Shown: in pieces, positions 12,058 to 22,268 of the stretch
How positions within the stretch are numbered: the stretch's first letter is position 1
Layout of the letters: the number at the start of each line of letters is the position of its first letter
From: Priestia endophytica DSM 13796
Lineage (GTDB): Bacteria > Bacillota > Bacilli > Bacillales > Bacillaceae_H
Direction of reading: 5' to 3'
Length of the DNA stretch: 64,000 bases
Assembly: GCF_900115845.1 (NCBI RefSeq)
Contig: NZ_FOXX01000005.1
Coordinates: forward strand, 241,475 to 305,474
Translations under genes and position numbers: made by a program
Notes under the pieces: model-generated
Told to the model about the DNA's origin: nothing
What the model saw: only the letters and a program-made list of their open reading frames with translations
Databases searched by the model: none

Positions 12058-12194
12058 ATGGAATAAAAGATTTTCCTTTAATAAAAACTAACAGTTCACT
12101 TATATTACGAAGATGTAATTTGACAATTTTGTGAACACTGATATGCTTCTTCTACATATACTATTTATACACACTAAAAAAGGGGATTGAACAG

Positions 12195-12935
12195 ATGGAA
12201 AAACAAACATTGATTTTTGATTTAGATGACACACTTATTCATTGTAATAAATACTTTCGAGCAACAATTAATACTTTTGTATCAACAATGCAACAATGGT
12301 TTTCTACTCTTACTGCTGATGAAATTAAAGAAAAGCAGCTCCAGATTGATTTAGAAAGCATTGAACAACATGGACTTCATTCCTCAAGGTTCCCTGAATC
12401 TCTTGTTTCAACTTATAAATTTTTTTGTGAGAAACAAAAGAAAGAGATAAAAGAAACAGAGATAGAGGAAATAAGAAAAATTGGTGTGAGCGTTTTTGAA
12501 ATTGAAGTACAGCCTTTTCCATATATGTATGAAGTGTTGTCAACACTGCAAAATGAAGGACACGAGCTTTATCTTTTTACAGGCGGTGATGAAGAGAACC
12601 AAAGCAGGAAAGTTGTGCAGCTTGAGCTTGAAACGTATTTTGGAAATCGGGTTTTTATTTTTGAACATAAGAATACAGAAGCTCTTCAAACGGTTTTACA
12701 AACTATCCGCTCTAACCCTAAACAAACGTGGATGATAGGTAATTCCCTAAAAACAGATATTAAGCCAGCTGTTGAGCTTGGAATTCATGCTATTCATATT
12801 CCTTCTGAACTTGAATGGAGTTATAACCAAATTAAGCTTGATATTGATCCAACAGGTGAACTTATTACTTTAAACTCACTTACTCAAGTGCCAACTCTTA
12901 TTAAACAATATGCTAAGGAAGATAAAGCGCTCTAA
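12195..12935 (+). CDS. HAD family hydrolase
   Basis: The 246-residue protein has HAD motif I in FDLDDTLIHCNKYF, a helical C1 cap rich in Glu/Lys (residues about 40-100), motif II around LYLFTGGDE and motif IV in MIGNSLKTDIKPA. It looks like a phosphoglycolate phosphatase-type HAD, with an unknown substrate. No equivalent sits between yutF and yutH in B. subtilis, and two dead genes follow, so this is probably an accessory insertion. The ribosome binding site is AAAAGGGGA, 8 bases before the ATG. Confidence 0.82.
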   Translation: MEKQTLIFDLDDTLIHCNKYFRATINTFVSTMQQWFSTLTADEIKEKQLQIDLESIEQHGLHSSRFPESLVSTYKFFCEKQKKEIKETEIEEIRKIGVSVFEIEVQPFPYMYEVLSTLQNEGHELYLFTGGDEENQSRKVVQLELETYFGNRVFIFEHKNTEALQTVLQTIRSNPKQTWMIGNSLKTDIKPAVELGIHAIHIPSELEWSYNQIKLDIDPTGELITLNSLTQVPTLIKQYAKEDKAL

Positions 12936-12938
12936 AGT

Positions 12939-13663
12939 TTACGACATAACCATCACACCGTTAATATGAAGCGTCCGTCCTGTTATGTAGCGTGAATCAC
13001 TAAATGCCAAATGAACGTATGTTGGAGCAGGCTCAAAAGGTTGTGCTGACCGTTTAATTGGTGCATTTGACTCATGCATACTTATAGAATCAGCTGGAAA
13101 CTAGCTGGAATGAGCGGGGGCCACACAGGGACAGGAGCAAAAGTATTTACCCTTATTCCGCTATCAATAAGGTTATTTGCTAAAGATCCTGTTGTATAGA
13201 AATGAGAATAGATGTTCACTTTGAATGTATCGTCAAACAGTTCATCTGTAATACCTAACAAGCTTAGTTGTTGAACATGTATGCCTGCGTGGTTGCAACT
13301 GTTTTCAAGATGTCCGCATGTGTCCATTGTAGCCTCTGCAATGCCTTGACAATGATGTTTGTCACGCAAGTCATTAAAGTCATTAGGAAGAAGGGAGCAG
13401 CGTTTTCTAAGTTCCTCAACGCGTGTTTTCGTTCATTTGGCAGGAGATAGCAACATCTACTCCAGTCCCGCTATTGTCACCATTAATTAAGGCTCGTCTT
13501 CCAGTTAGTTTTCCACTTCCATCTTCTCAATAACTGGTCTTAGGTTCATCAGTTTTTAAAGACCCGGGTGCCTTGTTTCTCTTTGAGATGGAAAGCTAAT
13601 TGGGACATCCTCATATTTCGTGAACTTTCCGTAGTAGGGCATTAATGGATACCTTGGCTTCAT
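12939..13663 (-). pseudogene. Decayed short-chain dehydrogenase/reductase
   Basis: The minus strand still shows a ribosome binding site (GGAGGAAAG) and a start (MKPRYPLMPYYGKF) at 13663. It also shows a middle part (NHAGIHVQQLSLLGITDELF) and a C-terminus ending YITGRTLHINGV, with a stop at 12939. These pieces lie in different frames with stops between them. The part that should hold the catalytic Tyr-X3-Lys is missing: NIYSHFYTT runs straight into SLANNLIDSGIRVN. It is a paralogue of the SDR at 4391-5260 and cannot be functional. Confidence 0.85.
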
Positions 13664-13810
13664 TTTTCTTTCCTCCAAACAATCAAATCCTTTATACACT
13701 ATGCAAATTAAGCTAGTATAATGTCTGTTGAGTAAGCTACTTGATGAAATGCTGTATAAGACAGTATTTGTTTGAAGTAGGATAGAAAACAGAAGAGCAT
13801 ACAGGAGGTT

Positions 13811-13988
13811 ATGCAATACAACCTAAATGAATTTCAACCTCCTTTCTTTTCTCAGTAGCCTTCTATATAGAAGGAGAGCCAGCTAAAAAGAATACGATAA
13901 TCCGTATCCTTTTAAACCCGTAAAACATGGACCAAGATTTCCATACTATTGTAATGCAAGTTATATGGAGTACTATCCAATCATTTAA
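13811..13988 (+). pseudogene. Possible decayed small gene with intact terminator
   Basis: Three consecutive reading-frame pieces look protein-like: MQYNLNEFQPPFF at 13811, then FYIEGEPAKK, then EYDNPYPFKPVKHGPRF to a stop at 13986-13988. They are joined by single-base frame changes. AGGAGG precedes the ATG by only 2 bases. A strong terminator follows directly, which would make no sense without a plus-strand gene. The Tyr/Pro-rich composition is reminiscent of small spore proteins, but no family is recognised. Sequencing error is an alternative explanation for the frame changes. Confidence 0.4.
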
Positions 13989-13992
13989 AAAG

Positions 13993-14021
13993 AAAAGAGC
14001 AGCTACCAGCTGCTCTTTTTT
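13993..14021 (+). terminator. terminator after the decayed small gene
   Basis: AAAAGAGCAGCT / AGCTGCTCTTTT stem, 3-base loop and T tail. Confidence 0.88.
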
Positions 14022-14101
14022 GATGATGAGAAAAGTAACCATTTTACAGCAATCTCTTCATATAATCATAAAGAGAAATGAATAGAGAAGGAGCGATATC
14101 A

Positions 14102-15112
14102 TTGCAACAAGCAATTTATGAAATGTATGGAATTCAACCAACTTCTTTCTCGGACATATTTGGATATGACGGTTTTTCGCAAGGACATCTTTTATATACA
14201 ATTATTCCTGCTTCCTCATTTAGTGAAGAAGAAGCAAGGGAACTTTTTGAAATGGGTCAGCATTTAATTGCTAAAGGAGACAAAGAAGCAGGGTTATTTC
14301 TTCAGAATAAAGAAGGAAAGCTTATTTCTGAATGGCAAGATGAAAAATTCATGCTTTGCCGTCATATGGCTCATTCAAACAAATCCTTTTCCACTTTAGG
14401 AGAAGAACTTGCTTTGTTTCACGAGCGAGGAAAGATGATGTATGGTGGACAAGAAAAAATTCATCGCAGCAGGTTTGGAAATTGGAAAGAGCTGTGGGCA
14501 ACAAGACATGATCAGATGGAGAAATTTTGGATTTTAAAGGTGCGCGATCATCCAAATGATGAAATGGATAAAAGATTAATTGAATCTTTTCCTTATTATT
14601 CAGGTCTTACTGAAAATGCAATTCAATATTTAGTGGATACAGAGATCGATGATCTTCCGCGAGCATTTGACACAGCAACTGTTTGTCATCATCGTTTTAC
14701 AAAAGAGATATGGAGCACGGAGAAATTTGTGAAATTCCCAATGGACTGGGTTTATGACCATCCAAGTAGAGATCTCAGTGAATACATTCGCACTATTTAT
14801 TTTCAAGAACCAGAAACGTTCCAAGCCAGCATGTACGCCTTTTTAGAAAAGTATGAGCGTAAAACACCTCTCTCATCCTTTGCTTGGCGTCTTCTTTATG
14901 CGAGGCTTCTATGTCCACTGCATTATTTTGAGCTAGTTGAAGGCTTTTATAGCACGAATAACGAAGATTTAAAAGAACAGTACAGAAAGGAACTAGAAGA
15001 TATGCTTCATACATCAGGAAACTATGAATCTTTTTTGGGAGAATTTTATCGCTTACTAGGGATTTCTACAAAGCGCTATTATATCCCGGAAATTCCTTGG
15101 TTATCTTCTTAA
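14102..15112 (+). CDS. yutH: Spore coat-associated protein YutH
   Basis: This protein of about 336 residues is similar to YutH, a spore coat-associated protein related to the CotS kinase-like family. The TTG at 14102 is chosen because GAAGGAG lies 8 bases upstream; an upstream in-frame ATG at 14078 has no ribosome binding site. Catalytic kinase motifs are not obvious, so it is probably structural. It sits just upstream of the threonine operon, as in B. subtilis. Confidence 0.82.
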   Translation: MQQAIYEMYGIQPTSFSDIFGYDGFSQGHLLYTIIPASSFSEEEARELFEMGQHLIAKGDKEAGLFLQNKEGKLISEWQDEKFMLCRHMAHSNKSFSTLGEELALFHERGKMMYGGQEKIHRSRFGNWKELWATRHDQMEKFWILKVRDHPNDEMDKRLIESFPYYSGLTENAIQYLVDTEIDDLPRAFDTATVCHHRFTKEIWSTEKFVKFPMDWVYDHPSRDLSEYIRTIYFQEPETFQASMYAFLEKYERKTPLSSFAWRLLYARLLCPLHYFELVEGFYSTNNEDLKEQYRKELEDMLHTSGNYESFLGEFYRLLGISTKRYYIPEIPWLSS

Positions 15113-15145
15113 TATATAGAAGTAGGATATGATATAATGAAAGGA

Positions 15146-15190
15146 GTCGCAATATTCTTTAAAATAAAAGAACGTTGCGACTTTTTCTTT
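15146..15190 (+). terminator. terminator after yutH
   Basis: GTCGCAA..TTCTTT pairs with AAAGAA..TTGCGAC (2-base inner mismatch), followed by a T-rich tail. Confidence 0.75.
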
Positions 15191-15269
15191 TTAATCATGA
15201 AAAGCTATTGTGAAAGATCATTCTTTCCTTTAAAATAATTAGAAAATTTATATTTGTTAGCAAAATGGG

Positions 15270-15297
15270 TTGTAAAATCCTTAAAAAGCTTTATAAT
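15270..15297 (+). promoter_or_regulatory. SigA promoter of hom-thrC-thrB
   Basis: TTGTAA, 16-base spacer, TATAAT, ending about 60 bases before the hom start codon. Confidence 0.65.
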
Positions 15298-15358
15298 GTC
15301 TTTTATACGAGTACATATGTATTTTCAAGATAAACATTCGAAGGAGCGTGGCACAGCT

Positions 15359-16660
15359 ATGACAAAAAAAATATCGGTCGGTTTACTAGGACTTGGAACA
15401 GTTGGATCAGGTGTTGTGAAAATTGTTGAAGAACATCAGGATAAGCTGCAGCATCAAATTGGATGTCCCGTTGAGATAAAAAAGGCATTAGTACGTGACC
15501 TTGATAAAAGCCGTGATACGAATTTAACGAAGGAAAAATTCACAGAGAACGTAAGTGATATTTTACATGACCCAGAAATCGATGTTGTAATTGAAGTAAT
15601 GGGCGGGGTCGAAGAAACGCGTGATTATCTACTAACAGCACTTCAAAATAAAAAGCATGTTGTAACAGCAAATAAAGATTTAATGGCTTTATACGGTTCA
15701 GAATTGCTAACAGTAGCAGCTGATAACAAATGTGATTTATTTTACGAAGCAAGTGTTGCAGGAGGAATCCCAATTTTAAGAGGATTAGTTGATGGTCTTT
15801 CTTCAGATAGAATTACGAAGATGATGGGAATTGTGAACGGTACAACAAACTTCATTCTAACAAAAATGAGCAATGAAGGAAAAGCATATGATGACGTTCT
15901 AGCTGAAGCCCAAAAGCTTGGCTATGCAGAAGCAGATCCAACTGCAGATGTAGAAGGACTAGATGCAGCCCGTAAAATGACTATTTTAGCAACGCTTGGT
16001 TTTTCTATGAAGGTCGATCTTGATGATGTAAAGGTAGAAGGAATTACTAGAGTTACAGAGGAAGATTTACAGTATAGTAAACAGCTAGGTTATACAATGA
16101 AGCTCATTGGTTATGCTCATCGAGATGAAGAAGAAATTGAAGTTAGTGTTCAACCAACATTGATTGCGAACAATCATCCATTAGCAGGAGTAAATGATGA
16201 ATATAATGCTGTCTATGTGTATGGGGAAGCTGTCGGTGAAACAATGTTTTATGGACCTGGAGCAGGTAGTTTGCCAACAGCAACAGCAGTTGTATCAGAC
16301 CTTGTTGGAGTAATGAAGAACATGAGGCTTGGTGTGAACGGAAGCAGTGCAGTTGCTCCGCAATTCCCGAAACAGCTTAAAGCAGACGAAAAAGTACTTT
16401 CGAAATATTTCCTTCGTCTTCATGTCCATGATCAAGTTGGAGCATTCTCAGAGCTGACAAACTTGTTTTCAGATCAAGGAGTAAGTCTTGAAAGAATTAT
16501 TCAGCTTCCTGTTAAAGATAGTGATCTAGCTGAAATTGTTCTTGTTACGCATGAAGCATCGCTAGGAAAATATGAAAAAGTATTACATGCCATTGAAGCA
16601 CTACCAATTGTTCAAGAAATAAAAAGCAGCTATAGAGTTGAAGGAGATGGATCGCTATGA
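15359..16660 (+). CDS. hom: Homoserine dehydrogenase
   Basis: This homoserine dehydrogenase of 433 residues reduces aspartate semialdehyde to homoserine for threonine and methionine. An N-terminal NAD(P) Rossmann fold ([13 protein letters not shown]) is followed by the catalytic domain ([31 protein letters not shown]) and a C-terminal ACT domain ([16 protein letters not shown]), probably for feedback control. The ATG at 15359 has AAGGAG upstream and gives exactly the usual length. It overlaps thrC by 4 bases. Confidence 0.96.
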   Translation: MTKKISVGLLGLGTVGSGVVKIVEEHQDKLQHQIGCPVEIKKALVRDLDKSRDTNLTKEKFTENVSDILHDPEIDVVIEVMGGVEETRDYLLTALQNKKHVVTANKDLMALYGSELLTVAADNKCDLFYEASVAGGIPILRGLVDGLSSDRITKMMGIVNGTTNFILTKMSNEGKAYDDVLAEAQKLGYAEADPTADVEGLDAARKMTILATLGFSMKVDLDDVKVEGITRVTEEDLQYSKQLGYTMKLIGYAHRDEEEIEVSVQPTLIANNHPLAGVNDEYNAVYVYGEAVGETMFYGPGAGSLPTATAVVSDLVGVMKNMRLGVNGSSAVAPQFPKQLKADEKVLSKYFLRLHVHDQVGAFSELTNLFSDQGVSLERIIQLPVKDSDLAEIVLVTHEASLGKYEKVLHAIEALPIVQEIKSSYRVEGDGSL

Positions 16661-17721
16661 CATGGAAAGGTTTGTTAAGTGAGTATAGAGAGTTTCTACC
16701 CGTAAATGAGAATACGCCATTATTAACACTTCATGAAGGAAATACGCCACTTGTTCATCTAGCTTCTCTTTCAGAAGAACTTGGCATTAATTTACATGTG
16801 AAATTTGATGGAGCTAATCCAACAGGTTCTTTTAAAGATCGTGGAATGGTTATGGCTGTTGCGAAGGCGAAAGAAGAAGGAAGTAAAACAGTTGTGTGTG
16901 CTTCAACAGGGAACACATCAGCAGCTGCAGCTGCATATGCAGCACGCGCTGGACTCCGTTGTATTGTTGTTATTCCAAATGGCAAGATTGCTATGGGGAA
17001 ACTTGCGCAAGCTGTAATGTATGGAGCAGAGATTATCGCAATTGACGGAAACTTTGACGAAGCGCTTAAAATGGTGCGTAAACTTAGCGAAACAACTCCA
17101 TTAACGCTCGTAAACTCTGTAAATCCATATCGTATTGAAGGACAAAAAACAGCTGCTTTTGAGGTTTGTGACGCTTTAGGAGTAGCGCCTGATGTACTAG
17201 CTATCCCAGTTGGGAATGCAGGCAATATTACAGCATATTGGAAAGGTTTCAACGAGTATAACGATAAGAAAAATACAGGGTTACCCCGTATGCACGGTTT
17301 TGAAGCAGAGGGAGCAGCAGCTATTGTTCAGAATAAAGTAATTGAACAACCTGAAACAATTGCAACAGCTATTCGAATTGGAAATCCAGCAAGCTGGAAT
17401 CTTGCAGTGGAAGCGGCAGAAAACTCAAATGGAAAAATTGATTATGTAACAGATGAAGAGATTTTAGAAGCTTATCATCTTATTGCTAAAAGAGAAGGTG
17501 TGTTTGCAGAGCCAGCTTCAGCAGCTTCTGTAGCAGGGGTTATTAAAGATTTAAAAGCAGGTAAAATTAAAAAAGGTGAGACAGTTGTTGCAGTGCTGAC
17601 AGGTAACGGTTTGAAAGATCCTAACGTTGCCATTGAGTCTAACAACTTTACACCAACTGTTCTTCCAAATGATGAAGAAGAGGTATTTCAATATATCCAA
17701 GGAGTTGTCGCTTCATGCTAG
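16657..17721 (+). CDS. thrC: Threonine synthase
   Basis: This 354-residue PLP-dependent threonine synthase makes threonine from O-phosphohomoserine. The PLP lysine is in [11 protein letters not shown] and the phosphate-binding loop is around PVGNAGN. It starts in the ATGA overlap with hom and overlaps thrB by 7 bases, so all three genes are translationally coupled. Confidence 0.96.
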   Translation: MTWKGLLSEYREFLPVNENTPLLTLHEGNTPLVHLASLSEELGINLHVKFDGANPTGSFKDRGMVMAVAKAKEEGSKTVVCASTGNTSAAAAAYAARAGLRCIVVIPNGKIAMGKLAQAVMYGAEIIAIDGNFDEALKMVRKLSETTPLTLVNSVNPYRIEGQKTAAFEVCDALGVAPDVLAIPVGNAGNITAYWKGFNEYNDKKNTGLPRMHGFEAEGAAAIVQNKVIEQPETIATAIRIGNPASWNLAVEAAENSNGKIDYVTDEEILEAYHLIAKREGVFAEPASAASVAGVIKDLKAGKIKKGETVVAVLTGNGLKDPNVAIESNNFTPTVLPNDEEEVFQYIQGVVASC

Positions 17722-18632
17722 CCGTGGAACGGTTTCATATTACCGTTCCAGCAAGCACGGCAAACCTTGGTCCAGGGTTTGATTCAGTTGGAATGGCCCT
17801 TGGAAAATACCTTGAACTAACAGTTGAGCCTGCTGAAAAATGGTCATTTGTTCCTCTTACTCAAGAGGTAGCACTTATTCCTCAAGGAACAGATAATATG
17901 ATGTATGAAGTGGCTAAGCATGTAGCAGACAAATTTGATGTCTCGCTTCCGAGCGCCTGTGTTGAGGTGAAAAGTAATATTCCCCTTGCACGAGGCCTTG
18001 GTAGTAGTGCTTCAGCTATTATTGCAGGGATTGAACTTGCTAATCAGCTGTGTGAGCTGAATTTATCCAATGAAGAGAAAATCCGGATTGCAAGCCTTTT
18101 GGAGGGACATCCTGACAATGTGGCGCCAACAGTTAATGGAGGAATTGTCGTAGGCTGCCACACGGAAGCTAAGACATATACTGTTTCTATTGTGCCAAAA
18201 GATGTGGATGTTGTCGTTGTCATCCCGAATTATGAGCTTAAAACAGATGATGCTAGAAATGCGCTTCCTTCTCAGTTTTCATTTAAGGAGGCTGTCGAAG
18301 CAAGCGCTGTAAGTAATGTATTAACAGGGGCATTGCTTATTGAAGACTGGAAAACAGTTGGAGAGATGATGGAGCAAGATTCTTTTCATGAGCCATATCG
18401 AGAACAGTTTGTTCCAGAGCTCTCATTTGTTCGTCGTAAAGCAAAAGAATTTGGAGCCTTTGGCACAGCTTTAAGTGGTGCAGGGCCAACAGTGCTTTGT
18501 TTAGTTGAAAAAGGTCGTGGAGAAGAGCTTGCGGCTGCTTTAGCTCCATCGCTCACTCATTGCCTTGTAGAATCAATTCAAATTGATGTAAAAGGTGTTT
18601 CAGTAGAAACTGTCACAAATGAACATGCATAA
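17715..18632 (+). CDS. thrB: Homoserine kinase
   Basis: This is a 305-residue GHMP-family kinase that phosphorylates homoserine, the step before ThrC. The ATP-binding motif is [13 protein letters not shown], and a second glycine-rich motif is [10 protein letters not shown] near the C-terminus. It is the last gene of hom-thrC-thrB. Confidence 0.96.
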   Translation: MLAVERFHITVPASTANLGPGFDSVGMALGKYLELTVEPAEKWSFVPLTQEVALIPQGTDNMMYEVAKHVADKFDVSLPSACVEVKSNIPLARGLGSSASAIIAGIELANQLCELNLSNEEKIRIASLLEGHPDNVAPTVNGGIVVGCHTEAKTYTVSIVPKDVDVVVVIPNYELKTDDARNALPSQFSFKEAVEASAVSNVLTGALLIEDWKTVGEMMEQDSFHEPYREQFVPELSFVRRKAKEFGAFGTALSGAGPTVLCLVEKGRGEELAAALAPSLTHCLVESIQIDVKGVSVETVTNEHA

Positions 18633-18634
18633 AA

Positions 18635-18668
18635 AACAGCCCTTTTGCCTGAGGCAAAAGGGCTGTTA
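18635..18668. terminator. bidirectional terminator thrB/yutI
   Basis: AACAGCCCTTTTGCCT / AGGCAAAAGGGCTGTT stem, preceded by an A run. The T tail for thrB is weak; the A run serves yutI. Confidence 0.8.
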
Positions 18669-18674
18669 TCATTA

Positions 18675-18911
18675 TTAAAATACTTGTTCAACTTCTACAA
18701 CGCCAGGTACTTCCTCAAGAAGTGCACGCTCAATACCAGCTTTTAAAGTGATTGTTGAACTTGGACAGCTTCCACAAGCTCCAAGAAGACGAAGTTTTAC
18801 AATACCATCTTCTACATCAACAAGCTCACAGTCTCCGCCGTCACGTAGTAAAAACGGACGAAGTTTATCAAGAACCTCTTGTACTTGGCCTTTCATTTCT
18901 ACAGTTTCCAT
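18675..18911 (-). CDS. yutI: NifU C-terminal domain protein YutI
   Basis: This 78-residue NfuA-like domain has the cluster-binding CX2C in [13 protein letters not shown]. Such proteins carry 4Fe-4S clusters from the Suf machinery to target enzymes. With sufSUB and the A-type carrier yutM in the same window, it completes much of the local Fe-S delivery set. It is a single-gene unit. Confidence 0.92.
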   Translation of the reverse strand: METVEMKGQVQEVLDKLRPFLLRDGGDCELVDVEDGIVKLRLLGACGSCPSSTITLKAGIERALLEEVPGVVEVEQVF

Positions 18912-19214
18912 TCCTGAAAACCCCTTTCTGTTTCAATATTAAAAAGAGTTTATAGTCTTGTTGAAAAGACTTTGGAACTCATGAATACTTATAATTTTAT
19001 ATGTGAAGCTTAACGGTTTTGCTCACCTAACTACATTATAAAGGTTATAAAGAAAAAAATCTATCTGAGGAACAGAACTTAAGAAAGGAAAATTTGTTTT
19101 TAGCTTCCAGAAGCGCATAGTATCAAGTTTTTTTATTAGGAATAAAAAAGAAAGAAAATTTGCAAACGAAGAGAATATATATAGTAAAAGAGAAAAAGAG
19201 AGGGGAATTGAGAA
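18912..19214. other. Intergenic region yutI-yuzD, divergent
   Basis: An AT-rich divergent promoter region. A possible weak promoter for yuzD starts at TTGCAA near 19158. No ORF or structured RNA was recognised. Confidence 0.5.
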
Positions 19215-19532
19215 ATGTCTCAAAAAGCGGTCGTTAATATTTGTGTGTATGGAGCAGAAGTGATTTGTGCAAGCTGTGTAAATGCTCCCACTTCAAAAGA
19301 TACCTTCGAATGGTTAAAAGCAGCTTTATCGCGTAAATATGGTCAGCATTGTTTTGATTTTATATATGTTGACATAAATGAACAACAATCAGATAGAGAG
19401 CAAACGGATATGTGTAAGAGAATTCTAGAAGAAGAGTTTTTTTATCCACTTGTTACAATAAACGGAGAAATTGCTGGAGAAGGACATATTCAGCTCTCGC
19501 ATTTGCACCAAAAGCTTCAGCAGTTAGTATAA
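19215..19532 (+). CDS. yuzD: DUF1462 family protein YuzD
   Basis: This 105-residue thioredoxin-like protein of the YuzD/DUF1462 family has a CX2C motif (VICASCVNAPTSKDTF) near the N-terminus and a closing region LVTINGEIAGEGHIQL typical of thioredoxin folds. The role is unknown; a redox function near the NADH dehydrogenase genes is only an inference. AGAGGGGAATTGAG precedes the ATG. Confidence 0.85.
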   Translation: MSQKAVVNICVYGAEVICASCVNAPTSKDTFEWLKAALSRKYGQHCFDFIYVDINEQQSDREQTDMCKRILEEEFFYPLVTINGEIAGEGHIQLSHLHQKLQQLV

Positions 19533-19566
19533 AAGGCGGCTAGTATAAGCTAACCGCCTTTTTTTA
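19533..19566. terminator. bidirectional terminator yuzD/yutJ
   Basis: AAGGCGGcTAG / CTAaCCGCCTT stem with T and A tails. Confidence 0.88.
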
Positions 19567-20628
19567 TCCATTATGGTGTTTGTACATCCAAAGAAGACCA
19601 GACTTTAAGAGGCGAGCAACACGACCTGTAATAGGACGCTCTGCAAGTAAGCCAAATCCGTGTTTCTTTCCAAGAGAGCCGAGCACTCCTTTAAGCTTAA
19701 TTGTTGAAAGTTCAGGAGGCTGTTCACCTTTCCAGCGAGAAAGAAGAACTTGAACAATCTGTTCGGCTTGGCCTTCCGCAAGCTGTGCACTTGGGGCATG
19801 CGGAAGGCTTGCACAGTCACCTAATACATATACATGTTCATTGTTTGGAATATTATGATGAGGAGTGAGGATAACACGACCTTGAGGGTCTTTTTCTACA
19901 TCCAAGTTACGAACAACTTTACTTGGCTGAATTCCTGCAGTCCATACGATTGCATCACTATAAATCTCTTCATCATGATTGTAAAGCTTGTTTTCTTCTA
20001 CTCTTGTAATATTTGCCTTGCTTACAATTTCGACTCCATTTTCTACAAACCATTTTTGTACATAGTTACTTAAACGCTCAGGAAATGCGGATAAAATAAG
20101 GGCACCACGGTCGAAAAGTTTAATTGTTAAATCTGGTCTGCTTTCACTTAGCTCACTTGCAAGCTCAACTCCGCTTAAACCAGCACCAACAATAGATACA
20201 ACGCCATGTGGAGGAAGGTTGTTTAGTGTTTGATATGTTGCTCGAGATTGATCAATGGATTGGATACTATATGTGTGTTCCGGTGCTCCAGGCACGTTAT
20301 GATACTTGTCTTCACAGCCTAAGCCAATTACAAGATCATCATAAGAAAGGGTACTTCCATCTTCAAAATGGACGAGATTGTTCTGAAGATCAATGTTTAC
20401 AATGGTTCCATATTTGATGTTTAAACGAGGCTCATCTGGAAAGGAAACGCGAACATGCTGGTCTGAAATCGTCCCTGCTGCAAGCGCATAAAACTCAGTT
20501 TTTAAAGAATGATAAGGCGCTCGATCAACAAGCGTAATTTCAACATCATTTGGCAATGCGTTTGGAAGAAGGCGCTGAAGCATGCGCATACCACCGTAAC
20601 CGCCACCGAGAATAACAAACTTTTTCAT
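19564..20628 (-). CDS. yutJ: Type II NADH dehydrogenase-like flavoprotein YutJ
   Basis: This is a 354-residue FAD- and NAD(P)-binding oxidoreductase. The FAD motif is ILGGGYGGMRML at the N-terminus, the second dinucleotide motif is VSIVGAGLSGVELASEL, and VYVLGDCASLPHAP is the FAD-binding end motif. It is shorter than YumB and Ndh, and its substrate is unproven. GGGGAAATTGCT precedes the ATG. Unlike yumB and yjlC-ndh, I see no Rex-like operator upstream. Confidence 0.88.
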   Translation of the reverse strand: MKKFVILGGGYGGMRMLQRLLPNALPNDVEITLVDRAPYHSLKTEFYALAAGTISDQHVRVSFPDEPRLNIKYGTIVNIDLQNNLVHFEDGSTLSYDDLVIGLGCEDKYHNVPGAPEHTYSIQSIDQSRATYQTLNNLPPHGVVSIVGAGLSGVELASELSESRPDLTIKLFDRGALILSAFPERLSNYVQKWFVENGVEIVSKANITRVEENKLYNHDEEIYSDAIVWTAGIQPSKVVRNLDVEKDPQGRVILTPHHNIPNNEHVYVLGDCASLPHAPSAQLAEGQAEQIVQVLLSRWKGEQPPELSTIKLKGVLGSLGKKHGFGLLAERPITGRVARLLKSGLLWMYKHHNG

Positions 20629-20948
20629 AGCAATTTCCCCTTTAAAGTTTTATGTATATTGTAAATGGAGTAACATAATTCGGTGTAAAAAGGTTTCTTG
20701 ATAACATTTTAAATCAAAAACACATTAAAAGTATAGCCAAATTGAAAAAAAATCACAAGCTTTGTTAATAGATTTGTATATTGATATGATTTAGTAGATA
20801 ATATTTGACGCGAAAGAGAGAACAAACTAAAATAAGTGAACAATTAACACCTATTTAAAGAAGTGTTAGGATTTTAAGGTATAGATGAAATTTTATTTTT
20901 TTACTATAGTATGAATGAGAAGCGGGTATAATGAGAAGAGGTGAAAAA
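20629..20948. other. Divergent intergenic region yutJ-yuzB
   Basis: About 320 AT-rich bases. A TATAAT lies at about 20926, just before yuzB. No RNA element or ORF was recognised. Confidence 0.5.
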
Positions 20949-21188
20949 ATGATTAAACCAATTGTAGAATTTTGCATTAGTAATTTAGCAAACGGTTCTC
21001 AAAAGGCATTAGAGGAGCTTGAGAAAGATCCAGACCTCGATGTTATTGAATATGGCTGTTTAGGGTACTGTGGACAATGTGCACATTCTTTATATGCGAT
21101 GGTGAATGGAGAAGTAGTTGAAGCTGAATCCCCAGATGAACTTGTGAAAAATGTGTATACGTTTATAGAAGAAAATCCAATGTTTTAA
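20949..21188 (+). CDS. yuzB: DUF1450 family protein YuzB
   Basis: This 79-residue protein of the YuzB/DUF1450 family has conserved cysteines in VEFCISN and in [13 protein letters not shown], which suggests a metal or redox role. The ATG at 20949 follows AGAGGTGA at 5 bases; an upstream ATG at 20931 overlaps no ribosome binding site. The function is unknown. Confidence 0.85.
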   Translation: MIKPIVEFCISNLANGSQKALEELEKDPDLDVIEYGCLGYCGQCAHSLYAMVNGEVVEAESPDELVKNVYTFIEENPMF

Positions 21189-21221
21189 GGCAAAAGGCTT
21201 TTTAGGTCTTTTGCTTTTTTT
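21189..21221 (+). terminator. terminator after yuzB
   Basis: GGCAAAAG / CTTTTGC stem followed by T7. Confidence 0.75.
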
Positions 21222-21333
21222 CATAAAAAAAACTCCCTGATCAAATCCAAGGAGCTAAAAACGGGGGATATCCTTATTGTGCTCCGAACTTGTTTTTTTT
21301 ATACTAGAAAAAACGGAAAATTTGGAGGAAATG

Positions 21334-22188
21334 ATGAAAAAGTTTAACTTCACAAAAATGCATGCACTAGGGAATAACTATATTTATGTTGATATGTTCA
21401 AAGAACAAATTGAAGAAGAAAGATTAGCATCACTTGCAGTAAGCGTATCTGATATTTATAAAGGCATTGGATCTGATGGAATGATTTTAATTTGTCCTTC
21501 AGAGGTAGCTCCTGTAAAAATGCGCATTTTTAATAACGATGGCTCAGAAGGAAGAAACTGTGGGAACGGTCTGCGCTGTGTTGCTAAATATGCCTATGAA
21601 AATGGAATTGTAGAGTCTGAACAATTTGCAATAGAGACGTTGTCAGGAATTGTTCAAGCATATGTTCACATTGATAGAGGGATAGTTGAAGAAGTAACGA
21701 TAAATATGGGGAAACCACGTTTATCAAGAGAACAAATCCCGATGAAAGGTGAAAGCGTAGAAAGCATTGTGAACGAAAAGGCTACCTTTGCTGGGCAAGA
21801 GTACAATATTACGGCTGTTTCAATGGGCAACCCTCATGTTATTTTCTATGTGGATTATATTGAAGAAGCACCTCTTACAACGCTTGGTCCTATTGTTGAA
21901 AAAGATGAACGTTTTCCAGAGGGAGTAAATGTAGAATTTGTAGAAGTTGTGAACGAGAAGGAAGTTCATTTCCGCGTATGGGAAAGAGGATCAGGTATTA
22001 CACAAGCGTGTGGTACTGGAGCATGTGCCGCTGTTGTGTCATCTGTTTTAAATGATAAAGTAGAGCGGGATGTCCCTGTTGTTGTTCATCTAGCTGGGGG
22101 CGACTTAACAATTGAGTGGAAAAGTGATGGAGACGTTTTTATGAAAGGTGAAGCGAAAACCGTTTGCAAAGGTGAGTACTATTATTAA
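21334..22188 (+). CDS. dapF: Diaminopimelate epimerase
   Basis: This PLP-independent epimerase converts LL- to meso-diaminopimelate for lysine and peptidoglycan. The two catalytic cysteines are in [10 protein letters not shown] and in TQACGTGAC. Starting at ATG 21334 (GGAGG 5 bases upstream) gives 284 residues, the B. subtilis length. A longer in-frame extension to 21277 is not convincing. Confidence 0.95.
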   Translation: MKKFNFTKMHALGNNYIYVDMFKEQIEEERLASLAVSVSDIYKGIGSDGMILICPSEVAPVKMRIFNNDGSEGRNCGNGLRCVAKYAYENGIVESEQFAIETLSGIVQAYVHIDRGIVEEVTINMGKPRLSREQIPMKGESVESIVNEKATFAGQEYNITAVSMGNPHVIFYVDYIEEAPLTTLGPIVEKDERFPEGVNVEFVEVVNEKEVHFRVWERGSGITQACGTGACAAVVSSVLNDKVERDVPVVVHLAGGDLTIEWKSDGDVFMKGEAKTVCKGEYYY

Positions 22189-22268
22189 GAGGTATCGTTT
22201 GTTCCACTATCGAAGGAATAGTATACTATAAAGAGAACACCTTTTATGTGTAAAAAGGAGGGCTAGAA

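Noticed and set aside
15135..15236. ATG frame running through the yutH terminator
   Set aside because: No ribosome binding site, and the frame is made of the terminator and its T-rich tail.
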